DNA from: Verrucomicrobiaceae bacterium
GTDB taxonomy: Bacteria > Verrucomicrobiota > Verrucomicrobiia > Verrucomicrobiales > Akkermansiaceae
Length of the DNA: 64,000 nt
NCBI GenBank assembly: GCA_027491155.1
Contig: JAIXWR010000010.1
Location: forward strand, 124,001-188,000
Direction: 5' to 3'
Shown here one piece after another: positions 16,624 through 25,661 of the stretch. The stretch's first letter is position 1; the number at the start of each line of letters is the position of its first letter. The notes below the pieces were generated by a model, which was given only the letters and a program-made list of their open reading frames with translations, was not told where the DNA came from and made no database searches. The position numbers were made by a program, and so were the translations under genes.

Positions 16624-19296
16624 TCATTTCGGCGGGAAAGGCCCGCTCTTGAAGCGTTCGTGCTGGCGGATGATCTGCGGGTCCTCGGCTTCCTCCATGA
16701 TGGCCCGGTTCGAGTAGTCGACCGCCTTGGCGCGGTCTCCGAGTGCGAAATGCACCTCGGCCATCGTGTCCAGATAGGCCGCCTGCCTCGGATGGTTCTC
16801 GAGCGCCTTCCCCACGTGCTTTAACGCTTCATCGAGGCGCCGGTTGGCACGGGAGGCCAGCCAGGCGGCGGAGTTCCGGGTGTTGTCGTTGTCCGGGAAG
16901 GTCTCGATCCGCTTCTCGAGGTTTTTCCAGAGCCGCTCGAAGGCCTCGTCGTGCTCTCTCACCAGTCCGGCTTCCCGCATCGGGGCGAAGAAGCTGTCCG
17001 CCAGCGAAAGGTCGGCGTAAGGCATGGCCGCGGCCGTCTTGATTCCCTCCACCGCCGCGGCCCGGTTTCTGCCGAGTTGCATGAAGTTCCGGGCAAGGTC
17101 GGCATCGATCCTCGTGCGAAGGTCGCCGGAAACACCGTACGAAATCGGGATGCCGTAGCTCGCCCTTCCGCTCATGGCTTCCTGCAACGCGAGCGCCTCG
17201 GCAAAGGCGGCGGCCAATCCCCATTGACCGGTCGCGAAGGCGTCCTGACTCAGGTAGTGAAGCGCCTGGAGGAAGCTGTCCGTGTCGTTGGTGCACTCCA
17301 CCGCCGCGCGCCGCCACCAGGTCCGGGCGCGCTCGAAATCACCTGCGAGGGCAAAGGCGACCGCGCAATCGTGGAGCACTTCGGTTTCCCCCATCGCCAT
17401 CAGTTCGATGAGGCGCTCCTGTGCGGCGGCCGCGGACTCGTTGCCGGCCCGGCGGTAGCTCGCCGCCGCGTAGGCCCTCAGCGAGGGATATCCGGGCCGC
17501 AGTTTGACCAGTCGCATCCATTCCTCGGCCGCCTCGGCCCAGCGCCCCACGGTCGAATAGTGGTTGCCGGCAAAGCGCTCGGCGGCCGCATCCGGATCCT
17601 CCTCGAAGAGCAACCTCATTCCCTTCAGGAAGTTCGGCGAATCCTTCAGGCGCAGCATGTTGCTCAGGTCGAGGAACTGGCCGAGCTGGGTGAGGCGGTC
17701 GATTCCCTCCGCTTTCTGGATGGCCGCCCAGGCGTCGTCGAAGAACTTGCCGCGGGCATCGTCCGGGTCCGGCAGCCGGGTATAGAGACGGCACAGCAGT
17801 TCCATGCGCTCCAGCCGGCTGAGGCCGGGTTTCACCGTGCCGATCCAGGTCCAGAGGCGGTCGGGCTCGCGGTAGTTGTCGAAGAGGTTTTCGACAACCT
17901 GCATCCACCGCACCTCGTCGTCACCGGCGTAGGTGGCCGCCGCCCGGATGACCGGCCAGGCAGTGGACGCGGTGACCGATCCGTAGGGTCCTGAAAAAAG
18001 GCGGGACGCGGTGCGGATGAAGATTTCCTGGTCGGTCCGGGCGAGTTCTTCCAGCGGGACGACAAAGGCCTCCTGCAGTTCCTTCATCAGGCCCCGGCGC
18101 TCCAGAAAGTAGCCGAGCATCGAGAGTTCAAGGAGCTCGTTCTCCTCGTCATCCGGCTCGTCGATCAGCACGCGGAACCGCTTCATCGCCCAGGCCTTGT
18201 AATCGGGCTTCGCGGGATCCAGCCCGAACACCTTCAGGGCCTCCTCGATCCGCTCGCCGGTCTCGAAGTAGTAGAACGCGGCCGTGGGATCCTGGGCCGC
18301 CAGCAGCTTTTCCGCCTCGGCATGGTCGCCCGCGAGGAAGAGCAGGCGCAGCGACTTGGCCTGGTCGTCCTCGTCCCCTCCCCGCGCCATCCGCCGCATG
18401 TGGCGCAGCATGTCCGGCTTGATTTCCTTGCCCTGCCAGCGGCGGATCACGAGGTCCCGGTAATCCGGCAAGGCCATCGCCGAAATCGTCTGCGGGGGTG
18501 CCGGGGCCACCTTGATCCATGGCAATGGATCCCCGGCGAGCAGCTGCAAGCGGGCGGACGCCAGTTCGAGCCCCGCAAGCTCCGCGGAGGCCGACGCCTC
18601 CTTGACGTTGCCGGCGGCCGCATGAAGGGCGAAGCGCCACAAATGCCCGTCCCGGCCTTCGAGATCGCGCGCCTTTTCAAGCTCCGCGGCCAGCGTCCCG
18701 GTCGCCCGGTGAAGAGAAGCCATCGCCATCAATTCCGGCGGCTCGGGTCGAGCCATCCGCAGATAGGATAGGGCCCCGGCGATATCGGGCTCGTCGGCGA
18801 TGACGCAATCGCGGGCGGCATCGATCGCCACCCCCCTCACCTGCGGCTCGATCACGGCCAGGCTCTCCTCGTCCTTTTCGAGCGCGTAGAGCTTCAGGAT
18901 CTGGCGCCAGGCCCGGAGGGACTTGAGCTCGCCGATGACCGCGCGTCGCTCGTCCGGATTGCCGCGGTCGTAGCGCATCACCAGTTGCACGATCTCCGCC
19001 GAGCTGTCAGGCAGGATTCCCAGCTCGATCTTGCGGATCAGCTCGCGCGCCCGGATGGCCGCCTCGGGATCGTCGCTTTCGGCGGCGCGCTGCAGTTCCG
19101 GCAGCGCTTGCTCGCCCAGCTCCCAAAGATCCTGGGTCGCGGCTTCCCGGATTTTGAAGGAGTCGTCCGACAAACGCGTCACCGCTTCCGCGACGGCGGC
19201 TGCGTCCACCGGGGCGGGTCCCGCCACCGGCGCGGCCGAAAGGCCTGCCGCGGCCATCCATGCCCAAAGGGTCGCATTACCGGAGCGCAGTTTCAT
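16624..19296 (-). CDS. exported TPR/HEAT-like repeat protein
   Basis: An 890-residue protein with a signal peptide (MKLRSGNATLWAWMAAAGLSAAP). Next comes a short HEAT-like module (FKIREAATQDLWELGEQALP near residue 48), a pattern common in exported proteins of planctomycetes and verrucomicrobia. The remainder is helical with tetratricopeptide-like pairs, including a clear C-terminal one (YLDTMAEVHFALGDRAKAVDY). No enzymatic motif is visible. The start is ATG 19296; the open frame continues upstream only as sequence antisense to nothing known and overlapping the sirtuin gene. It lies 32 bp after the sirtuin and 36 bp before the ELWxxDGT gene, so the three are probably co-transcribed. Function unknown, likely protein-protein contact. 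Confidence 0.7.
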   Translation of the reverse strand: MKLRSGNATLWAWMAAAGLSAAPVAGPAPVDAAAVAEAVTRLSDDSFKIREAATQDLWELGEQALPELQRAAESDDPEAAIRARELIRKIELGILPDSSAEIVQLVMRYDRGNPDERRAVIGELKSLRAWRQILKLYALEKDEESLAVIEPQVRGVAIDAARDCVIADEPDIAGALSYLRMARPEPPELMAMASLHRATGTLAAELEKARDLEGRDGHLWRFALHAAAGNVKEASASAELAGLELASARLQLLAGDPLPWIKVAPAPPQTISAMALPDYRDLVIRRWQGKEIKPDMLRHMRRMARGGDEDDQAKSLRLLFLAGDHAEAEKLLAAQDPTAAFYYFETGERIEEALKVFGLDPAKPDYKAWAMKRFRVLIDEPDDEENELLELSMLGYFLERRGLMKELQEAFVVPLEELARTDQEIFIRTASRLFSGPYGSVTASTAWPVIRAAATYAGDDEVRWMQVVENLFDNYREPDRLWTWIGTVKPGLSRLERMELLCRLYTRLPDPDDARGKFFDDAWAAIQKAEGIDRLTQLGQFLDLSNMLRLKDSPNFLKGMRLLFEEDPDAAAERFAGNHYSTVGRWAEAAEEWMRLVKLRPGYPSLRAYAAASYRRAGNESAAAAQERLIELMAMGETEVLHDCAVAFALAGDFERARTWWRRAAVECTNDTDSFLQALHYLSQDAFATGQWGLAAAFAEALALQEAMSGRASYGIPISYGVSGDLRTRIDADLARNFMQLGRNRAAAVEGIKTAAAMPYADLSLADSFFAPMREAGLVREHDEAFERLWKNLEKRIETFPDNDNTRNSAAWLASRANRRLDEALKHVGKALENHPRQAAYLDTMAEVHFALGDRAKAVDYSNRAIMEEAEDPQIIRQHERFKSGPFPPK

Positions 19297-19328
19297 CGGC
19301 TCGAAGACTCCGATCTTTGAACGGGAAA

Positions 19329-20042
19329 TCAACCCTGATCCTTGGTGCCCGCCAGGAGTTCGTCGACCCATCGCGGCACCAGCTCGCCGGCCGGCCCGCG
19401 GCGCGATTCGTGGAAGGTGCCGCTCGCCGCGCTTTCCTGCAGATTGATCTCCAGCGTGCGGGCTCCCGCCTCCTTGGCCCAGGCCACGAATCCCGCGGCG
19501 GGATAAACCAGGCCGGAGGTGCCGATCGCGACGAAAAGGTCCGCCCGGCTCAAGGCGGCCGAGATCTCGTCGAGCCCGAAGGGCATCTCGCCGAACCATA
19601 CGACGTGCGGCCTGAGGCAGTCGATGCCCCCGCACGCCGGACAGATCGAGGCGCGGCTGAGATCCTCCCGGCAGGGCGTCACCGCACCGCAACGGTTGCA
19701 ACGGGCTTTCAACAGCTCGCCGTGGAGGTGGCGGACGTCCTCGGATCCGGCGCGCTCGTGGAGATCGTCGATGTTCTGCGTGACCAGCGTCAGATGGATC
19801 CCGCGCGCCCGGGACAGCCGGGCCAGGGCGAAGTGCGCCGGGTTCGGCTGCACGCTTCCACCGGTCAGCAGCGCGCGCCGGCCGTTGTAGAACTGGTGCA
19901 CGAGCTGCGGATCCCGGGCGAAGCCCGACGGCGACGCGACGTCCTCGATCCGGTGGCCCTCCCACAGCCCGTCCGACCCGCGGAAAGTCGGCACGCCCGA
20001 CTCGGCGGAGATCCCGGCACCGGTGAGCACGACGACATTCAT
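19329..20042 (-). CDS. cobB: Sir2-family NAD-dependent protein deacylase
   Basis: A 237-residue sirtuin that removes acyl groups from lysines using NAD. NAD-binding motif GAGISAESGVPTFRG is at residues 7-21; QNIDDLHERAG and the catalytic His in HLHGEL follow near residue 110; a Cys4 zinc site is seen as CNRC and CPAC near residues 120-145. ATG 20042 starts directly before the Rossmann strand, MNVVVLTGAG, the normal N-terminus of short class III sirtuins. It begins only 4 bp after the mnmE stop, so co-translation with mnmE is likely. No acetyltransferase partner is adjacent. Confidence 0.92.
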   Translation of the reverse strand: MNVVVLTGAGISAESGVPTFRGSDGLWEGHRIEDVASPSGFARDPQLVHQFYNGRRALLTGGSVQPNPAHFALARLSRARGIHLTLVTQNIDDLHERAGSEDVRHLHGELLKARCNRCGAVTPCREDLSRASICPACGGIDCLRPHVVWFGEMPFGLDEISAALSRADLFVAIGTSGLVYPAAGFVAWAKEAGARTLEINLQESAASGTFHESRRGPAGELVPRWVDELLAGTKDQG

Positions 20043-20046
20043 GGCT

Positions 20047-21402
20047 TCATTTCCCGATGCAGAAGCGGCTGAAGATCGCCCCGAGGATTTCCTCGGCATC
20101 CACCCTGCCGGAGATTTCCCCCAGGGACTCCAAGGCACCCCGCAGCTCGAGCGCCGCCAACTCCGGCGCGGCGCCACCTTCAAGAAGCACCGCGGCTGTT
20201 TCCAGCGCTGCATCCGCCCGGCGAAGGCAGTCGCGGTGGCGGGAATTGATCGCCACGGCGTGCTCGCCCCAGTCCGATTCGCCGAGATCGAGGACTTCCC
20301 GGATCGCCGTCCGCAGCCGGTCGATCCCCTCGCCGGTGCTGCACGAAAGCCGGACCCCGGGCTGCCCGGACCACTCCGGATGCTCGCCAAGGTCGGACTT
20401 GTTGAGGACGGACACCATCCGTCCCACCCCCTCCGGCAACGCGACTTCGCTCTCCTTCGGCGTTAAGGTCGCATCGCGGACCACCAGCAGCAAATCGGCG
20501 CGGCTCGCTTCCTGGAGCGTCCGCCGGATCCCCTCGCGTTCGATCCCTCCGGCCTCGTCGCGCAAGCCCGCCGTATCGACCAATCGCAGCGGGACGCCGT
20601 CGATCACGATGGTTTCCTCGATCGTGTCGCGGGTCGTGCCCGCCTCGTCGCTCACGATCGCGCGCTCGCAGCCTAACAGCAGGTTCAGCAGGCTCGATTT
20701 CCCGGCGTTCGGTCGTCCGCAGATCACCGTCCGCACGCCTTCACGCAGGATCCTTCCCTGCTCCGCCGTTGCCAGCAGGCGGGCAATCCCCTCGCGGGTC
20801 CGGGCAATCCGGTCGAGGAAAAGCACGCCGGTATCGGGGTCGATGTCCTCCTCCGGAAAGTCGATCCACGCTTCAAGGTGGGCCACCACGCCGATCAATT
20901 CCTCGCGCAACGCCCCGCAGCGGCGGCCGATGCCGCCTTCCAGTTGCTCGTGGGCGGCGCGCAGAGCGAGGTCGCTTTGCGCGGAGATCAGGTCCATCAC
21001 CGCCTCCGCCTGGGTCAGGTCGAGCTTGCCGTTGAGGAAAGCGCGCTGGGTGAACTCGCCGGGACCGGCCGCCCGGGCACCGCATTCCAGCAGGCGCCCG
21101 AGGATGCGCCGGGTGATCAGGCGCCCGCCGTGGCAGGCGATCTCCACCACCGGTTCCCCCGTGAAGCTCCGACTGTCGCGGAAGACGGTCAGCAGGACAT
21201 CGTCGATCGTCCGGCCTGCGGCATCCATGACCTTGGCGCGGGTCGCCCGGCGCTCCACGGCTCGCCCCGCCGCCCCGCCGCACGCGGCGTCGGCGATTTC
21301 CTCCGCCCGGCTGCCGGAGAGCCGGATCAGGGCCACGGCCGCCGTGCCGCCGCCACTGGCCAGGGCCGCGATGCAGTCCGAATCCAAGCCGGCGCTCATC
21401 AT
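20047..21402 (-). CDS. mnmE: tRNA uridine-5-carboxymethylaminomethyl modification GTPase MnmE
   Basis: A 451-residue GTPase that with MnmG modifies the wobble uridine of several tRNAs. An N-terminal formyl-THF-binding dimerisation domain carries FTGEPVVEIACHGG near residue 80; the G domain has GRPNAGKSSLLN near residue 220, DEAGTTRDT, DTAGLR and NKSD; the C-terminus ends FCIGK, the conserved CxGK with the catalytic Cys. ATG 21402 forms an ATGA overlap with the stop of the coiled-coil gene; a second ATG one codon later is possible. The sirtuin gene follows within 4 bp. Confidence 0.95.
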   Translation of the reverse strand: MMSAGLDSDCIAALASGGGTAAVALIRLSGSRAEEIADAACGGAAGRAVERRATRAKVMDAAGRTIDDVLLTVFRDSRSFTGEPVVEIACHGGRLITRRILGRLLECGARAAGPGEFTQRAFLNGKLDLTQAEAVMDLISAQSDLALRAAHEQLEGGIGRRCGALREELIGVVAHLEAWIDFPEEDIDPDTGVLFLDRIARTREGIARLLATAEQGRILREGVRTVICGRPNAGKSSLLNLLLGCERAIVSDEAGTTRDTIEETIVIDGVPLRLVDTAGLRDEAGGIEREGIRRTLQEASRADLLLVVRDATLTPKESEVALPEGVGRMVSVLNKSDLGEHPEWSGQPGVRLSCSTGEGIDRLRTAIREVLDLGESDWGEHAVAINSRHRDCLRRADAALETAAVLLEGGAAPELAALELRGALESLGEISGRVDAEEILGAIFSRFCIGK

Positions 21403-24341
21403 TTCTGCGGTGGAGTCTCGACAGCCTGGCCGCCGATGCCGAGGAACTCCCAGCAGATGAAGCGTTTGATGGCGATCTGCGGACTCGGATCGCGGGTCCA
21501 TTCGAGCTCCAGCGTGGCGGTCTTGGTCTTCTGCCGGGCGTTCCGGATGCCGCGCCAGTTGAGGATCGAAAGCGCGCGTCCGAGCTCCGAATCGATCGCG
21601 ACTTGCACCCGGACGGAATCGTTGCGGTGGGCGGGATCGACCATGCGGTAGGTCTTCATGCCGCGCACCACCTGTCCTTTCTCCGGCACGTCCTCCACGA
21701 TGAAGAGCCGGAAAATCTCGCTCCGGCCGGGATTGGGCAGTTCGGTGAAGTTCCGGAAGGTCCGGTACTTGGTCTGGACGAAAGTTTCCCAATCCAGCCG
21801 CATCCCTTCGGGGGTCCGCTTGAAGAACACGTGGATCTTCACCGGCTCCGACGTGAAATTGCCGACTTTGGCCATGGACGAAAGGAGGAGGTCGGGCTCC
21901 TGCAGGCCGTATTGCACTTCCAAGGGGGCCAGCGGGCGGAAGAAGTCGCGCATTTCAAACTGCGGCGGCTGGTCGTAGCGCATCATGAAAATCCCGCGCT
22001 GATGGTCTTCGGGCGGCAGGGGCTCCGCCGAAAATCCGGCCAGCGGGGTATCGGTGTCGTCGATCTTACCGGGGCCGTAAAACGCGTCCATGCGCGGCAG
22101 GAGTTCGCTGCCGCCGATGGAATGGGCGGCTTTTCCCGCCGCGGTCTCGGCGGCCAGAAACTCGCCCAGCACCTGGCGGGCATCGGCTTTCCAGCCCTCC
22201 TGGAGATAGTGCTGCTCCCGCTGCCTCGCCTGAGCCGCGGCGTTGATCGTCGGTCGGGAGACCGTGGTGCCATTTGCCCGGCGCTCGAGGAAATAGATGG
22301 TGCCGCCGCCCACGGTGATGATCAGGAACAAGAGGACGAGCATCCCAACGACCAGCGCCTTGCGTGTTTCCGGAGGCGGGGGCTTGACCGTCCAGGGGTG
22401 CGGTTTGGGTTTGTTCTTCTTCGCTTTGCCCGGGGACTTGGTGCGGATCAATGCCGGGGCCGCATCCGCGGCCGGCAGGGAAACCGGCGGCTCCGGGGCA
22501 AGGAGGGCCGCCGCTTCGGCGGCTTGAGCCGGCTCGGGTGCAGCCGCCGGCGGCGGGCTGGCCGGCATGCCTTCGGCGAAGGGATCCTTGTGATCCGCGG
22601 GGGCCACCGACTCGTAGATCATCCGCTGCCGGGCCGCTTCCGCCTCCCGATCCGGACTCGACGGGGCTTCGGGGATTTTCCCCATCGGCACCGGCTTCTC
22701 CACGACGGGAATCCTTTCCGAAGCGATGGCCCTTCCGGCCATCGAGGTCTTGGCAGCCGCCATGGCCTTCTCCGCTGCGAGGGCCTTTTCGGCGGCCAGA
22801 GCCTTCTCCGCGGCGAGCGCTTTCTCGGCGGCTAGCGCCATCGCCCGTTCCTCGGCGAGGGCCTTTTCGGCGGCCAGCGCCTTTTCCCGGGCGAGGGCCC
22901 GTTCCTGGGCCAACGCACGCTCGGCCGCCTGGGCCTTGCCGGCGGCCAATGCGAGCGCCTTCTCGGCGGCGAGAGCCTTCTGTTCGGCCAGCTCCCGCTC
23001 GGCAGCCAGCGCCTTTTCCTGAGCCAAAGCCTTCTCGGCGGCGAGCGCCCGTTCCTCGGCCAAGGCTTTCTCCTGGGCGAGCGCCCGCTCCGCGGCCTGC
23101 GCCTTCTCTTCCGCCAGCACCTTTTCCTGGGCCAGCGCCTGCTCCGCCGCCCGGGCCTTCTGCTCTGCCAGAGCCTTCTCGGCCGCCAGGGCCTTCTCCG
23201 CCGCCAAAGCCCGCTCGGCCTCCCGCGCCTTCTCGGCGGCCAGCGCCATCGCCCTCTCGGCCGCGGCCGCCTTTTCCTCTGTCAAAGCCTTCTCGCGCGC
23301 CAGCGCTTGCTCGATCTCCCGGGCCTTCTGCTCGGCGAGCGCCTTCTCGGCGGCGAGCGCCCTTTCCGCAGCGCGCGCCTGTTCCTCGGCCTGCGCCCGC
23401 TCCGCCGCCTCCGCCAAAGCCTTCTGCTGGGCAAGTTCGCGCTCGCGGGCGAGGGCTCGCTCCTCTTCCAAAGCTTTTTCCATCTCCCGGGCACGCTCCT
23501 CGGCCCGGGCGCGTTCCGCCGCCAGTTCCTCCTCGCGACGCCGCGCTTCCTCCACCGCCTTGGCGCGCTCCTCGGCAAGGGCCCGCTCGACGGCGAGCGC
23601 CCGCTCGGCCGCTGCCGCCTTCTCTTCGGCCAGCGCTTTCTCCGCCGCAATGGCTCGCTCGGCGGCAAGCGCCTTCTGCTCCGCCAGTGCCTTTTCCGCG
23701 GCGCTGGCCTGGGCCCGCTCTGCCGCCAAAGCCGCTTCGGCGGCACGGGCTTTCGCCTCCGCCTGAGACTTTTCCTCCGCAACCGCCCGGGCATGCTGTT
23801 CGGCGAGGGACTTCTCCGCGGCCACTGCGGCGGCACGCTCTTCCGCACGCAGCTTCTCGGCGGCGATCACCGCCGCCTGCTGCTCCGCCCGGGCCTTCTC
23901 GGCGGCAATCGCGGCCTCCATTTCCCCGGCGCGGGCCCTTTCGCGGGCGAGAGCCTGCTCGGCTTCCCGGAGCTTGCCGGAATCGGGAGCCACCGGCAGC
24001 GGAACCGGTTCGGCAGCCGCTTGCTCGGCAAACGGGGAATGCGCGGGAGCCGCGGTCTTCCCGGGCAAGGGCGGGGCCGGCTTGATGCCCGGCAGTGGCG
24101 GTGGCAAGGGCGGAGGTCCACCGGATCCGCCGCCGACCGCCATCGCGGGGACTTCGACTTCCACCCCGATGCGTTGCACCGGGGCCGCGGCATCCGCCTC
24201 GGGACCCGGCGAGGTGATGGTGCTGCCGCAGTGCGGACAAGGCCCCGACATCGGCGGGAGATCCTTCGGAACAAGGATCTTCCCGCTGCAATGGCAACAC
24301 CGGAACTCCCGTTGGTTCTGAAACACGTCGACGACCGCCAT
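21399..24341 (-). CDS. giant alanine/glutamate/lysine coiled-coil membrane protein with zinc ribbon
   Basis: A 980-residue protein in four parts. Residues 15-38 hold a zinc ribbon (CHC and CPHC). Residues about 128-545 are a near-continuous charged helix of AEKAL/AEERA/AEQKA units with seven-residue spacing, expected to form a very long coiled coil or single alpha-helix. Residues about 660-685 are one membrane helix (VVGMLVLLFLIITVGGGTIY). The last 290 residues form a globular domain with an LDWETF motif. The 352-residue protein at 44561-45619 has the same ribbon-helix-domain plan without the long coil. mnmE overlaps its stop. A good promoter precedes it. Function unknown. Confidence 0.8.
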   Translation of the reverse strand: MAVVDVFQNQREFRCCHCSGKILVPKDLPPMSGPCPHCGSTITSPGPEADAAAPVQRIGVEVEVPAMAVGGGSGGPPPLPPPLPGIKPAPPLPGKTAAPAHSPFAEQAAAEPVPLPVAPDSGKLREAEQALARERARAGEMEAAIAAEKARAEQQAAVIAAEKLRAEERAAAVAAEKSLAEQHARAVAEEKSQAEAKARAAEAALAAERAQASAAEKALAEQKALAAERAIAAEKALAEEKAAAAERALAVERALAEERAKAVEEARRREEELAAERARAEERAREMEKALEEERALARERELAQQKALAEAAERAQAEEQARAAERALAAEKALAEQKAREIEQALAREKALTEEKAAAAERAMALAAEKAREAERALAAEKALAAEKALAEQKARAAEQALAQEKVLAEEKAQAAERALAQEKALAEERALAAEKALAQEKALAAERELAEQKALAAEKALALAAGKAQAAERALAQERALAREKALAAEKALAEERAMALAAEKALAAEKALAAEKALAAEKAMAAAKTSMAGRAIASERIPVVEKPVPMGKIPEAPSSPDREAEAARQRMIYESVAPADHKDPFAEGMPASPPPAAAPEPAQAAEAAALLAPEPPVSLPAADAAPALIRTKSPGKAKKNKPKPHPWTVKPPPPETRKALVVGMLVLLFLIITVGGGTIYFLERRANGTTVSRPTINAAAQARQREQHYLQEGWKADARQVLGEFLAAETAAGKAAHSIGGSELLPRMDAFYGPGKIDDTDTPLAGFSAEPLPPEDHQRGIFMMRYDQPPQFEMRDFFRPLAPLEVQYGLQEPDLLLSSMAKVGNFTSEPVKIHVFFKRTPEGMRLDWETFVQTKYRTFRNFTELPNPGRSEIFRLFIVEDVPEKGQVVRGMKTYRMVDPAHRNDSVRVQVAIDSELGRALSILNWRGIRNARQKTKTATLELEWTRDPSPQIAIKRFICWEFLGIGGQAVETPPQK
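22707..23960 (-). repeat. degenerate tandem repeat encoding the AEKAL coiled coil
   Basis: About 1.25 kb within the coiled-coil gene consists of degenerate 21-bp units (seven codons) of the kind gcc-gag-aag-gcg-ctc-gcg, with many near-identical neighbours. The strong period and GC bias keep all six frames open over long stretches, so long frames on the opposite strand here are artefacts. Copy number is likely to vary between strains by slippage or recombination, in steps that keep the reading frame. Confidence 0.75.
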
Positions 24342-24365
24342 TCGAAACCCCCTCTGAGGAGCGAA

Positions 24366-24394
24366 GTGATATCCAGCGGCAGCTCGACTGTCAA
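24366..24394 (-). promoter_or_regulatory. sigma-70-type promoter of the coiled-coil gene
   Basis: On the minus strand TTGACA (24389-24394) is followed after exactly 17 bp by TATCAC (24366-24371). The start codon lies 24 nt downstream of the -10 box, with a purine-rich AGAGGGGG ribosome-binding site about 7 nt before the ATG. This is the most classical promoter plus leader in the window and contrasts with the very short leaders elsewhere. It lets the coiled-coil/mnmE/sirtuin run be transcribed independently of hisC. Confidence 0.6.
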
Positions 24395-24413
24395 ACCGTC
24401 CGAATCTTTATCT

Positions 24414-25517
24414 TCAGGCGGTGACGCCCGGCATGACCGCGTCCAGCACCTCCAGACAGCGCCGGTTCTGCTCCGGCGTGCCGATCGAGATCCGCACCCA
24501 GTCCGGCAGCTTGTAGCCGCTCATCGCCCGGATGATCACGCCCTGCTTGAGCATGTCGCGGAACACCCGGTCGCCCTCGCACACTTTCACCAGGATGAAA
24601 TTCGCCACGCTGGGCACGAACTCCAGCCCTCGCTCGCGGAAAGCGGCCTCGTAGAACGCCAGGCCATCCTTGTTGATCGCCTTGGTCTTCGCCATGTGCT
24701 CGGCATCCTCCAACGCCGCCAGCGCGCCGGCCTGGGCGATGGCGTTGGTGTTGAAAGGCTGGCGGGCCTTCTGGAGAATTTCCGCCACGCCCTTCGAGCA
24801 CAGCCCGTAGCCGATCCGCAGCGCGGCCAAGCCGTGGATCTTCGAGCAGGTGCGCAACACCGCCACGTTGCGGCCTTCGCGGACGTATTTCAGCACGTCC
24901 GGCGCGTCGTCGAGGAACTCGTGGTAGGCCTCGTCGAAGCACACCACCACGTGCTCCGGCACCCGCGCCATGAAACGGTCGAGCGCCTCCTGGCCGACCA
25001 TCGTGCCGGTCGGGTTGTTCGGGTTCGCGATGAACAAAAGCCGCGTGTCCGGCGTGATCGCGTCGGCCATGCCTTCCAAATCGTGCACGAAGCCCGGGTC
25101 CGGCACCTCGACATACTTCGCGCCGAACAGCGTGGCCATCAGCTTGTAGACCACAAAGGCGTGCTCCGCCGCGATCAGTTCGGCCTTCGGATTGAGGAAG
25201 GAGTGGCACAGCAGCTCGATGATCTCGTTCGACCCGTTCCCCAGCACCACGTTGGAAAGCTCCATGTCGAAACGCTCGGCGATCGCCGTCCGCAGCTTCC
25301 AGCCGCCGCCGTCCGGATAAATGTGCGAATCCTCCAGCGCCTTGCGCATCGCCTCCTTTGCCAGCGGCGACGGGCCCAGCGGGTTTTCGTTCGACGCGAC
25401 CTTGACGATGTCCTCCGCCCGCAAGCCCAGCTCGCGGGCGGTTTCCTCGATCGGTTTCCCGGGCTCGTAAGCGATCAGATCGCAGACAAAACGGTTGGCA
25501 AATTGCTCGATGGCCAT
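24414..25517 (-). CDS. hisC: histidinol-phosphate aminotransferase
   Basis: A 367-residue class I/II PLP aminotransferase. It converts imidazole-acetol phosphate to histidinol phosphate with glutamate, and may also act on aromatic keto acids. Visible motifs: NENPLGPSP near residue 39, the cofactor-binding NPNNPTGTM near 170, and SKIHGLAALRIGYG near 235 carrying the Schiff-base Lys. The length is normal for HisC. It is not beside other his genes. A TTGCGG-N17-TAGCCT promoter ends 6 nt before the ATG, so the mRNA may be leaderless. Confidence 0.9.
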   Translation of the reverse strand: MAIEQFANRFVCDLIAYEPGKPIEETARELGLRAEDIVKVASNENPLGPSPLAKEAMRKALEDSHIYPDGGGWKLRTAIAERFDMELSNVVLGNGSNEIIELLCHSFLNPKAELIAAEHAFVVYKLMATLFGAKYVEVPDPGFVHDLEGMADAITPDTRLLFIANPNNPTGTMVGQEALDRFMARVPEHVVVCFDEAYHEFLDDAPDVLKYVREGRNVAVLRTCSKIHGLAALRIGYGLCSKGVAEILQKARQPFNTNAIAQAGALAALEDAEHMAKTKAINKDGLAFYEAAFRERGLEFVPSVANFILVKVCEGDRVFRDMLKQGVIIRAMSGYKLPDWVRISIGTPEQNRRCLEVLDAVMPGVTA

Positions 25518-25523
25518 GCGCGG

Positions 25524-25552
25524 AGGCTAGGCACGGCGGTTGGGGGCCGCAA
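25524..25552 (-). promoter_or_regulatory. candidate leaderless promoter of hisC
   Basis: Minus-strand TTGCGG (25547-25552), 17 bp spacer, TAGCCT (25524-25529), then only CCGCGC before the hisC ATG. There is no Shine-Dalgarno sequence and no room for one downstream of the expected transcription start. The same layout recurs before other genes in this window. Confidence 0.5.
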
Positions 25553-25583
25553 CCCACAAGATAGGCTCGCAGCACCTCTCGAT

Positions 25584-25658
25584 GTACTGGACCGCGGATC
25601 TTTAGTCCGCTTGGACGGTCGGGGATTTCGAGCGGACTAAAAGTCCGCGGTCCAGTAC
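25584..25658. repeat. 75-bp palindromic element with nested hairpins
   Basis: Two 30-bp arms, near-perfect inverted copies starting GTACTGGACCGCGGA, flank a 15-bp centre. Three positions differ between the arms. Each arm is itself a hairpin of the form GCGGA-(loop)-TCCGC, with TTTAGTCCGC at its inner side. It ends 3 bp before the ubiE stop codon region and fills most of the gap between ubiE and hisC. It may work as a bidirectional terminator or mRNA-end stabiliser, or be a REP/MITE-type element; no transposase is linked. Confidence 0.7.
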
Positions 25659-25661
25659 GCG

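Noticed and set aside
22707-23960. Possible CRISPR-like array
   Set aside because: The units are contiguous, coding and degenerate, without unique spacers.
22451-25640. Long open frames on the plus strand (about 540 and 780 codons) across the coiled-coil and hisC genes
   Set aside because: They are antisense shadows of a GC-rich 21-bp repeat; translations are Pro/Arg- or Leu/Gly-rich with no domain or start signal.
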